Below, piece by piece: positions 1 to 5,122 of a DNA stretch of 5,323 nucleotides. Source of the DNA: Candidatus Omnitrophota bacterium. GTDB lineage: Bacteria; Ratteibacteria; UBA8468; MWAK01. Positions within the stretch are counted from its first letter, which is position 1. Every line of letters starts with the position of its first letter. The translations under genes were made by a program, and so were the position numbers. Under the pieces are notes generated by a model. The model had not been told where the DNA came from, did no database searches, and saw nothing but the letters and a program-made list of their open reading frames with translations. The DNA lies in assembly GCA_018829455.1 (NCBI GenBank), contig JAHJUB010000105.1, forward strand, positions 1 to 5,323, read 5' to 3'.

Positions 1-561
1 TCCGGCCGCTCCCTGGGCCTGATTACCGGCTCGTATTACGGAGAAGTTCCGGGTGCGAACTGGCTGATCAAAAAGAACCAAGGCGGCGGACAGTTGGTGG
101 AACAGGCGACCCACATCGCAAACCTGATGTTGTTTTTCGGCGGAGAAGTCATTGAGGTTTACAGCCGGCCATTCTCCGGGATAATCAATAAACGCATTCC
201 GGGTTACGACGTAGAAGACGCCAGCGCCACCATCTTCCGGTTTGCCAACGGCACGATTGGCAGCATAACCTGCACCTGGCTCGCTTTCGGCTTTAAATCT
301 TCCCTCGGCATCGTAACCGACGGGCTCATGGTGGACTGGAACCCGATTACCACGATGCAGGTAACCACCGCGGCAAAGAAAGAAGAGTATGCGGTAAAAA
401 ATGATTTCGGTTTTGACGAACACCGGGCTTTCATAGACGCCGTAAAGACCGGGAATAGAAAGCTGGTCCTCTCTGATTACAGCGACGGCCTGAAAACATT
501 AAAGGCAACCCTGGCCGCCGTAAAATCAATGAAAACCGGAAAACCGGTCAAAATAACGTAG
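1..561 (+). CDS. Gfo/Idh/MocA-family oxidoreductase, C-terminal part (5' end outside window)
   Basis: The frame is open from base 1 to the TAG at 559-561, giving 186 residues with no start inside the window that needs to be invoked. The piece matches the C-terminal alpha/beta domain of the Gfo/Idh/MocA family: a GGGQLVEQATH segment at about residues 28-38, resembling the family's usual GGG..x(D/E)Q..H pattern whose histidine lies near the active site, followed by a beta-sheet-rich stretch with FANGTIGS near residues 81-88. The N-terminal Rossmann NAD(P)-binding half is missing because the window cuts the gene; it is not a truncation of the gene itself. The family oxidises or reduces sugars, inositols and related polyols with NAD(P), but the substrate cannot be told from this half. 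The stop codon is part of a GTAG that begins the repeat-filled gap. It may belong to a different transcription unit from the cofactor genes, since a 177-bp gap follows. The family call is secure, the substrate unknown. Confidence 0.85.
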   Translation, partial: SGRSLGLITGSYYGEVPGANWLIKKNQGGGQLVEQATHIANLMLFFGGEVIEVYSRPFSGIINKRIPGYDVEDASATIFRFANGTIGSITCTWLAFGFKSSLGIVTDGLMVDWNPITTMQVTTAAKKEEYAVKNDFGFDEHRAFIDAVKTGNRKLVLSDYSDGLKTLKATLAAVKSMKTGKPVKIT

Positions 562-564
562 TTT

Positions 565-723
565 GTCATCCTGAGTCTTCAACGATGTCATCCTGAGCCT
601 TCAACGGTGTCATCCTGAGCCGTAGTTGCGAAGGATCTCGTGTTTATTAGGATGAGATCCTTCGCGGAGCCTGCCCTTGAGTGAAACGAAGGGCTCAGAA
701 TGACAGAAATCGCTCAGAATGAC
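565..723. repeat. Nested tandem/inverted repeat filling the gap before apgM
   Basis: Three copies of a GTCATCCTGAG core start at 565, 587 and 609, an exact 22-bp period; the first two units differ at only two positions (T/C and A/G). Two inverted copies, GCTCAGAATGAC, lie at 693-704 and 712-723 and match the complement of the left core at 11 of 12 bases. Between them is a perfect hairpin (628-665). The whole thus folds as a long imperfect palindrome with the tandem cores pairing outside the inner hairpin. From memory, the core closely resembles a GTCATCCTGAGC...GAAGGATCTC motif dispersed in many unrelated bacterial genomes; that could not be searched here. No coding region is evident in it: an upstream ATG at 700 in the apgM frame lies inside the right-hand repeat and is not needed. 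Confidence 0.85.
622..665 (+). repeat. GTAG-headed hairpin E, perfect 12-bp stem
   Basis: GTAG at 622-625 is followed after two bases by GCGAAGGATCTC (628-639), a 14-base loop, and its exact complement GAGATCCTTCGC (654-665). There is no run of T after the right arm, so it does not look like an intrinsic terminator. It is the central stem of the larger nested repeat. The GTAG head is shared with the hairpins at 2376, 2407, 2519 (reverse) and 3367. Confidence 0.8.
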
Positions 724-725
724 AT

Positions 726-730
726 GGAGA
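726..730 (+). promoter_or_regulatory. Shine-Dalgarno of apgM
   Basis: GGAGA ends eight bases before the ATG at 739. It fixes the start at 739 rather than at the in-frame ATGs at 700 and 724. It directly abuts the last inverted repeat copy (712-723). It is the only convincing Shine-Dalgarno sequence in the window. Confidence 0.7.
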
Positions 731-738
731 ATTTTCTT

Positions 739-1950
739 ATGAAATATCTCTTAATTATCGGTGACGGGATGGCGGATTACCCCATCCCGGAACTGAATTG
801 GAAAACGCCCCTGGAAGCGGCGTCCACGCCCCAGATGGATTCCCTCGCCCGAAACCAGGCAATACTGGGGATGGTCCGGACAATTCCCAGGGGTGTGAAA
901 GCGGCCAGCGATACCGCATTCCTGTCTATCTTGGGCTGTGACCCCAGGGAATATCATCCGGGAAGAGGACCGCTGGAAGCGATCAACCTGGGCATAGACC
1001 TGCAGGATAAAGAGGTTGCTTTTCGGGTCAACCTGGTCACGCTCAGCGAAAAAAAGATGGCCGACTATTCCGCCGGGCACATTACCGATGAAGAAGCAAC
1101 TACTTTAATTACTCTGCTCCAGAAAAATTTCAGCTCCGAGGGAATCTTTTTCTACCCGGGTAAGAGCTACCGCAATATAATGGTATTTAAAAACCCCGCT
1201 TTTGACTGGCGGAAATTGATTACGGTCCCGCCTCACGATATTCTTGACAAAGAGGTCACGGCATATCTTCCCAGAGGGGACGGAGATAAAATCCTGCTCA
1301 ATCTAATGGAAAGGGCGGGCGAACTTCTTTCAAACCACCCCATCAACAAAACCAGGGTGGATTTGGCGGAAAATCCGGCTAACAACATCTGGCCCTGGGG
1401 CCAGGGCGAAAAAGCCCGGCTCCCGCTTTTCCGGGAACGGTTCGGCGGTCTGAAAGGGGTTACGGTTTCGGAGGTGGATATCGTCAAGGGCATCGGCAAA
1501 GCGGTCGGCCTGGAAGCCCTCAGCGGTACCGGCTGGACCGGTTACCTTGACACCAACTACCAGGGAATGGTTAACGCGGCGATTGCCGCATTAAAAACGG
1601 TGGATTTTGCCGTCCTTCATATTGAAGCGCCGGACGAAACCAGCCATAGCGGGGAAACAAAACTCAAGATAAAGGCAATTATTGACTTTGACCGGAAAGT
1701 GGTTGGGCCGGCGGTTTCAGCCCTGCAGGCAGAGTTCCCGGAATCCCGGGTGATGGTTATGTCCGACCACATCACCTCTCTGCGCCAAAAAACCCATACG
1801 CCGGACCCGGTGCCTTTTCTGATCGCCGGGACCGGAGTTCACGGAAAAGGCGCTCCGGTCTTTTCGGAGAAGCAAGCCGCAGCCAGCCGCATCTACGTAA
1901 AAGAGGGCTGGAAAATTATCAATTTCTTCTTTAACCCGTGGTCAAAGTAA
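739..1950 (+). CDS. apgM: 2,3-bisphosphoglycerate-independent phosphoglycerate mutase, archaeal type (ApgM/COG3635 family; homoserine kinase possible)
   Basis: 403 residues, the usual length for the family. It belongs to the alkaline phosphatase superfamily: a metal-binding IIGDGMADYP start (D9), the ASDTA segment with S57-D58 where the family's phosphorylated serine lies, APDETSH (D299, H303), SDH (D343, H344) and KTHTPDPVPF (H353) as further metal ligands. GRGPLEA and YSAGHIT are also family hallmarks. The usual reaction is 3-phosphoglycerate to 2-phosphoglycerate in the cytosol. However, the NIWPWGQG motif (residues 216-223) and the HPIN segment recall the subgroup modelled as TIGR02535, proposed but not proven to be a homoserine kinase. 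Some motifs deviate from what I recall as typical: SHSG instead of GHEG, and SDHITS instead of PDHPTP. The start at 739 is set by GGAGA upstream and by the MKY..IGDGM start typical of homologues. The 3' end overlaps folK by 13 bp, implying co-transcription. The family is certain; the substrate is less so. Confidence 0.88.
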   Translation: MKYLLIIGDGMADYPIPELNWKTPLEAASTPQMDSLARNQAILGMVRTIPRGVKAASDTAFLSILGCDPREYHPGRGPLEAINLGIDLQDKEVAFRVNLVTLSEKKMADYSAGHITDEEATTLITLLQKNFSSEGIFFYPGKSYRNIMVFKNPAFDWRKLITVPPHDILDKEVTAYLPRGDGDKILLNLMERAGELLSNHPINKTRVDLAENPANNIWPWGQGEKARLPLFRERFGGLKGVTVSEVDIVKGIGKAVGLEALSGTGWTGYLDTNYQGMVNAAIAALKTVDFAVLHIEAPDETSHSGETKLKIKAIIDFDRKVVGPAVSALQAEFPESRVMVMSDHITSLRQKTHTPDPVPFLIAGTGVHGKGAPVFSEKQAAASRIYVKEGWKIINFFFNPWSK

Positions 1951-2402
1951 TCATTGGGCTGGGCTCCAACCTCGGCAACCGGCGCCAAAACATCCAACAG
2001 GGGCTGAAGCATCTGACTGAAGCCGGCGTTAAAATAATCAAAATTTCTTCGTATCTTAAAAACCCGGCGGCCGAAGGAACCGCCGGAGGAAAATTTTTGA
2101 ACGCCGCGGTCCTGGCGGAAACAGACCTGGAACCGGAACCTCTCCTGACGCTGCTCCATGATATTGAAAAAGATTCCGGAAGACCACAACCGCACCAACC
2201 GAAAGAAGCGAGAATTCTGGACCTTGACATCATCTATTACGCAGACCGCATAATTGACAAACCGGATTTACAGATACCGCATCCCAGGCGGCTGCAGCGC
2301 CGGTTTGTGATGAAACCGGCCGCCGAAGCGGCGCCTGATTTCTGCGACCCGGTTTTAAAAAAACCGCTGAAAGACGTAGTGCGACCCTTTCAGGGTCGCT
2401 AA
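1938..2402 (+). CDS. folK: 2-amino-4-hydroxy-6-hydroxymethyldihydropteridine pyrophosphokinase (HPPK)
   Basis: 154 residues, normal for a single-domain HPPK. The enzyme transfers pyrophosphate from ATP to 6-hydroxymethyl-7,8-dihydropterin, the step before dihydropteroate synthase in folate synthesis. Visible motifs are GLGSNLGNR near the N-terminus (7-15), DIEKDSGR in the middle, the magnesium-binding LDLDI with D95 and D97, and IPHPR at 113-117 that packs on the substrate pocket. The start is a GTG inside the end of apgM; there is no Shine-Dalgarno, so translation probably depends on ribosomes finishing apgM. The last eight codons (from 2376) run through a GTAG-headed hairpin and encode VVRPFQGR, and the TAA stop follows the hairpin directly. 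Homologues usually end at about the preceding PVLKKPLKD segment, so this tail is probably an acquired end without catalytic role. No folP, folB or folE is in the window. Confidence 0.95.
   Translation: MVKVIIGLGSNLGNRRQNIQQGLKHLTEAGVKIIKISSYLKNPAAEGTAGGKFLNAAVLAETDLEPEPLLTLLHDIEKDSGRPQPHQPKEARILDLDIIYYADRIIDKPDLQIPHPRRLQRRFVMKPAAEAAPDFCDPVLKKPLKDVVRPFQGR
2376..2399 (+). repeat. GTAG-headed hairpin A, inside the 3' end of folK
   Basis: GTAG (2376-2379), one base, then a perfect 7-bp stem GCGACCC / GGGTCGC (2381-2387 and 2393-2399) around the loop TTTCA. It is translated in frame as the last eight residues of FolK, and TAA follows at once. There is no T-run after it, so it is not a canonical terminator, although it could slow 3' exonucleases. 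Confidence 0.75.
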
Positions 2403-2406
2403 AATC

Positions 2407-2430
2407 GTAGGGGCTCGATTCATCGAGCCC
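2407..2430 (+). repeat. GTAG-headed hairpin B, left half of a facing pair
   Basis: GTAG (2407-2410) is followed immediately by a perfect 8-bp stem GGGCTCGA / TCGAGCCC (2411-2418 and 2423-2430) closed by TTCA. It shares the GTAGGGG start and the spacing with hairpin C on the opposite strand. No T-run follows. Confidence 0.8.
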
Positions 2431-2495
2431 GCGGGTTGAGAACTACACTCATCCCTGCCATACGCCGAAGAATAGAAGCGGGTTAACTACTGGCA

Positions 2496-2519
2496 GGGTT
2501 GAATAAATCCGACCCCTAC
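2496..2519 (-). repeat. GTAG-headed hairpin C, right half of the facing pair
   Basis: Read on the - strand from 2519, GTAG is followed by an 8-bp stem (2515-2508 with 2503-2496) around a TTTA loop, containing one mismatch and one G-T pair. Its outer arm starts GGGT, so the strand reads GTAGGGG like hairpin B. It lies immediately upstream of panC, where a Shine-Dalgarno would be expected. Confidence 0.65.
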
Positions 2520-2524
2520 CTATA

Positions 2525-3370
2525 ATGATTATCGTTTCCGAAACACCTGATTTACAAAAGCGCCTCGCCACCGTCCGCAAATCCGGTAGAAAAATCGGGT
2601 TTGTGCCGACCATGGGCGCGCTCCACGAAGGCCACCTTGCGCTTATTCGCGCCTGCCGCAAGGAAAAACTGTTCTGCGTGGTCAGCATCTTTGTCAATCC
2701 GACCCAGTTTGGACCGACGGAGGATTACCGGAAATATCCGCGCAACCTGAAAAAAGACGCTAAATTGGCCGAAAAAGCCGGCGCCGACCTTATCTTTACT
2801 CCGACCGCAGAACAGATATACCCGACCGGATACCGGACCTTCGTGGAAGTAGAAAAACTTTCCAAAAGATTATGCGGAAAATACCGGCCCGGCCACTTCC
2901 GCGGAGTAACTACCGTGGTTCTGAAATTTTTCAACCTGATTCAGCCGGACAATGCCTACTTCGGTTGGAAAGATGCCCAGCAGTTAATAATCATCAAAAA
3001 GATGGCGCAGGACCTTAACCTCCCGATGGAAATTATCGGCGTACCCACGGTCCGGGAACCGGACGGCCTGGCGCTGAGTTCCCGCAACGTTTATCTTTCT
3101 CCCGCAGAAAGAAAATCCGCGCCGGTTTTATATCAGACCCTCTTACAGATTAAGAACGACTGCGAAAAACGCGGAAAAAGTCTGGAAAAAACCCTAAAAG
3201 CGGCGTCATCTCGCCTTAAAAAAAATCCTCTAATTAAATTACAGTATCTTGAAGCGGTTGACCTGAATACCTTAGAACCACCGGAAAATACTGGAAATGA
3301 AATTTTGGTCGCAATCGCGGCTTTTCTCGGTTCCACCCGTCTGATTGATAATATATTCCTTAAAGTGTAG
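2525..3370 (+). CDS. panC: Pantothenate synthetase (pantoate--beta-alanine ligase)
   Basis: 281 residues, the standard length. It condenses pantoate with beta-alanine using ATP, through a pantoyl-adenylate, to make pantothenate for coenzyme A; the enzyme is cytosolic. Family motifs are all present and in order: VPTMGALHEGH (27-37, with the HxGH-type nucleotide-binding histidines H34 and H37), SIFVNPTQF (54-62), DYRKYPR (67-73), RPGHFRGV in the middle, YFGWKDAQQ (145-153, with K149) and LSSRN (184-188). The tryptophan in YFGWKD replaces the E or Q I recall as more usual; it should not affect catalysis. The ATG at 2525 gives the expected short lead before GFVPTMG, but it has no Shine-Dalgarno, being preceded directly by the BIME-like repeat. 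The TAG stop is part of the GTAG heading hairpin D. panB and panD are not in the window, so where pantoate and beta-alanine are made cannot be said. Confidence 0.97.
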   Translation: MIIVSETPDLQKRLATVRKSGRKIGFVPTMGALHEGHLALIRACRKEKLFCVVSIFVNPTQFGPTEDYRKYPRNLKKDAKLAEKAGADLIFTPTAEQIYPTGYRTFVEVEKLSKRLCGKYRPGHFRGVTTVVLKFFNLIQPDNAYFGWKDAQQLIIIKKMAQDLNLPMEIIGVPTVREPDGLALSSRNVYLSPAERKSAPVLYQTLLQIKNDCEKRGKSLEKTLKAASSRLKKNPLIKLQYLEAVDLNTLEPPENTGNEILVAIAAFLGSTRLIDNIFLKV

Positions 3371-3388
3371 TTGCCAACCTTGGTTGGC
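3367..3388 (+). repeat. GTAG-headed hairpin D between panC and ribD
   Basis: GTAG (3367-3370) contains the TAG stop of panC. Two bases on, GCCAACC / GGTTGGC (3373-3379 and 3382-3388) form a perfect 7-bp palindrome; only two bases separate the arms, so the innermost pair probably opens to make a four-base loop. TCTTTT follows before the ribD ATG at 3395, giving a faint resemblance to an intrinsic terminator, but the T-run is short and the next gene is in the same pathway cluster. The right arm, GGTTGG, is also the only weak Shine-Dalgarno-like purine stretch for ribD. Confidence 0.7.
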
Positions 3389-3394
3389 TCTTTT

Positions 3395-4555
3395 ATGCCT
3401 GAAACAGAAATCTATCTTAGGCGGGCGCTGCAACTGGCCGCCAAGGGAAAAGGGCTGGTAAGCCCGAACCCGTTGGTAGGGGCAGTCCTGGTGAAAAATA
3501 ACCGGATTATCGGAGAGGGATACCACCGGTATTTTGGAGGCGACCACGCGGAGATAGACGCCCTGAAAAACTCAACGGAGTCTCCAAAAGGAAGCGCTCT
3601 GTATATCAACCTGGAACCCTGTTGTCATTTTGGAAAAACACCGCCCTGCACCGAAGCGCTGATTAAAAACCGCATCAAAAAAGTGGTAGCCGCGATGGCT
3701 GACCCTAACTCTGCGGTTTCCGGCCAGGGTTTTGAACAATTGCGTAAAGCCGGTATTGAAACAACAATCGGACTCTTGGAAAAAGAGAGTCAGGAGATTA
3801 ACCAACCATACCTCATCCGAACAAAAGAGCGACGGCCGTTCATCGCCCTGAAGATTGCCCAGAGTCTTGACGGTAAGATTGCCGCGCGCACCGGCCAATC
3901 AAAATGGATAACCGGGGAAAAGGCGAGGGCGTTCGGCCGCAGACTGCGTTTTGAATATGACGCAATCCTGGTGGGCATCAACACCATCTTGAGCGACAAT
4001 CCTTCCCTGAACTACCAGCGAACCGGGATAACCCGAAATCTCCTGGCCCGCAAACGTTACCTTAAAGTAATTCTGGACAGCGAAGCACGGCTTCCTCTGC
4101 AGGCAAAAATATGGGAAGAAGCGAGCAGAGTAGTGGTTGCCGTGGCAAAAAAAGCGCCTGCCGACCGTTTGCGACGCCTGGAAAAAAAAGGCGCCCAAAT
4201 TATCGTTGCCGGTAACCAAAAAGTAGATCTGAAAAAATTACTGGATTTTCTTTATAACCAGGCGGTCGGTTCCATCCTGGTGGAAGGAGGCGCGGCAACG
4301 AACGGCTCTTTTGTTGACGCCGGGCTGGTGGACCTGGTTTATCTTTTCCAGGCGCCCTTAATCATCGGAGGCGCTGAGGCAAAAAGTTCAATCGCCGGAA
4401 AGGGCTTCGCGTCCCCGAATTCCGCCCTTCATCTCCATCTTAAATCAATCAGACGACTTGACGCAGACCGTTTATTCATTTATACCACGAAAAAGATAAC
4501 CACATCTTTTGCAACCTTAATCATTGTTATTACCCTTCTGCTTGTGCTATCATAA
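3395..4555 (+). CDS. ribD: Bifunctional diaminohydroxyphosphoribosylaminopyrimidine deaminase / 5-amino-6-(5-phosphoribosylamino)uracil reductase
   Basis: 386 residues; the family is usually about 360-370. The N-terminal half is a zinc deaminase: H51-A-E53 with the proton-shuttling glutamate, and PCCHFGKTPPC (75-85), giving zinc ligands H51, C76 and C85. The C-terminal half is a dihydrofolate-reductase-like NADPH reductase: LKIAQSLDGKIA around 152-163, SKWITGEKAR just after, GINTILSDNPSLN, and LVEGGAATNGSF from 295. Both halves act in sequence on the GTP-derived pyrimidine in riboflavin synthesis. The ATG at 3395 fits the family's short lead; an in-frame TTG at 3371 would read through hairpin D and is rejected. 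The last 15 residues, FATLIIVITLLLVLS, form a hydrophobic tail that homologues are not expected to have; its codons overlap a probable ribE promoter. No FMN riboswitch lies upstream. The next gene, ribE, starts six bases after the stop. Confidence 0.95.
   Translation: MPETEIYLRRALQLAAKGKGLVSPNPLVGAVLVKNNRIIGEGYHRYFGGDHAEIDALKNSTESPKGSALYINLEPCCHFGKTPPCTEALIKNRIKKVVAAMADPNSAVSGQGFEQLRKAGIETTIGLLEKESQEINQPYLIRTKERRPFIALKIAQSLDGKIAARTGQSKWITGEKARAFGRRLRFEYDAILVGINTILSDNPSLNYQRTGITRNLLARKRYLKVILDSEARLPLQAKIWEEASRVVVAVAKKAPADRLRRLEKKGAQIIVAGNQKVDLKKLLDFLYNQAVGSILVEGGAATNGSFVDAGLVDLVYLFQAPLIIGGAEAKSSIAGKGFASPNSALHLHLKSIRRLDADRLFIYTTKKITTSFATLIIVITLLLVLS
4524..4553 (+). promoter_or_regulatory. Possible extended -10 promoter for ribE, possibly leaderless
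   Basis: TATCAT (4548-4553) matches the -10 consensus at five of six bases and is preceded by TGC, the extended -10 element. TTGTTA (4524-4529) matches -35 at four of six, with an 18-bp spacer. Eight bases separate the -10 from the ATG at 4562, so transcription would begin at or within a base or two of the start codon, fitting the absence of any Shine-Dalgarno for ribE. The stretch is more AT-rich than its surroundings and doubles as the end of ribD. Sequence inference only. Confidence 0.35.
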
Positions 4556-4561
4556 AACCGT

Positions 4562-5122
4562 ATGTTTACCGGAATTATTGAAGAAGTTGGAAAGGTAAAA
4601 GAGACCGCCGGGAAAAAAGGCGTTTTGGTTCTGGAAACCCGTTTTCCCGACCTCCGGGCCGGAGAGAGTGTGGCGGTTAACGGCGTCTGTCTTACCGTCA
4701 GCCGGACGGAAAAAGGTCTGGCCTCGTTTGACCTTTCTCCGGAAACCCTAAAAAAAACCGGTCTGGGAAGACTGAAGATTGGCCGGCCGGTTAATCTGGA
4801 ACGGGCGCTGCGTCTGGGAGACCGGGTTGGCGGCCACCTGGTAACCGGACACATAGACGGAAAAGGTAAAATTATGGCGGTCAGAAAAACCGGTCCCGGT
4901 AAAGAAGTAACTATCCTTTTTCCGGCGGAAATAAAAAAATACCTGGCCGTCAAAGGTTCGGTGGCGATTGAAGGAATCAGTCTTACCGTGGCCGGCCTTT
5001 CCGGAAACCGGCTTTCCGTCGCGCTGGTTCCCTATACTTTAAATAAAACCAATCTCGGAGAAAAACGGGTGGGGGACGAGGTGAATCTGGAAGTTGACAT
5101 CATTGCCCGTTACTTAAAATGA
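4562..5122 (+). CDS. ribE: Riboflavin synthase, alpha subunit
   Basis: 186 residues, a little shorter than the usual 195-215. The enzyme dismutates two 6,7-dimethyl-8-ribityllumazine molecules to riboflavin and 5-amino-6-ribitylaminouracil. The protein has the expected two lumazine-binding barrels: the first opens with the diagnostic MFTGIIEEVG and carries VNGVCLTV (39-46, with C43); the second begins near GGHLVTGHIDG (90-100) and carries IEGISLTV (136-143). SPETL (59-63) and VPYTL (156-160) are the paired equivalent positions; the tyrosine in VPYTL stands where I recall a histidine as common. A C-terminal helix with D179 ends the protein and normally holds the trimer together. No Shine-Dalgarno precedes the ATG, so translation is either coupled to ribD (stop six bases upstream) or leaderless from the promoter proposed inside ribD. 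The stop overlaps the ribB start as ATGA. Confidence 0.96.
   Translation: MFTGIIEEVGKVKETAGKKGVLVLETRFPDLRAGESVAVNGVCLTVSRTEKGLASFDLSPETLKKTGLGRLKIGRPVNLERALRLGDRVGGHLVTGHIDGKGKIMAVRKTGPGKEVTILFPAEIKKYLAVKGSVAIEGISLTVAGLSGNRLSVALVPYTLNKTNLGEKRVGDEVNLEVDIIARYLK

Larger units (their letters stand above)
2407..2519. repeat. BIME-like composite element between folK and panC
   Basis: The 122-bp gap between folK and panC is almost entirely one element. Hairpins B (+ strand) and C (- strand) face each other with GTAGGGG at both outer ends. The interior (2431-2495) has more structure: CCCTGCCA at 2453-2460 is the exact complement of TGGCAGGG at 2491-2498, and GCGGGTTGAGAACTAC (2431-2446) recurs as GCGGGTTAACTAC (2478-2490) lacking three bases. 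I see no reading frame. Paired REP hairpins with linker motifs are how bacterial interspersed mosaic elements (BIMEs) are built; calling this one is inference from architecture. It ends only five bases before the panC start codon. Confidence 0.6.

Noticed and set aside
565..630. The 22-bp tandem repeats as a CRISPR array
   Set aside because: Units are contiguous, with no unique spacers, and no cas genes are seen.
628..665. Intrinsic terminator after the oxidoreductase gene
   Set aside because: Strong stem but no T-run on either strand; better explained as the central palindrome of the repeat.
700..738. Upstream in-frame ATGs (700 and 724) as the apgM start
   Set aside because: 700 lies inside a repeat copy and adds residues absent from the family; the GGAGA site is spaced for 739, where the typical MKY..IGDGM lead begins.
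2499..2526. TTGAAT-16 bp-TATAAT as a panC promoter
   Set aside because: The -10 hexamer overlaps the panC ATG, so transcripts would start inside the gene, and no suitable internal start follows before the catalytic GFVPTMG segment.
3371..3394. In-frame TTG at 3371 as the ribD start
   Set aside because: It would translate hairpin D; the ATG at 3395 gives the usual short RibD lead.
3371..3394. FMN riboswitch upstream of ribD
   Set aside because: The gap is only 24 bases and is filled by a simple palindrome; the multi-helix RFN element cannot fit, and none was seen in the longer gaps.
4480..4953. 157-codon open frame on the - strand across the ribD end and ribE
   Set aside because: Antisense to a clear riboflavin synthase, with a low-complexity Ser/Arg/Pro-rich translation typical of shadow frames.
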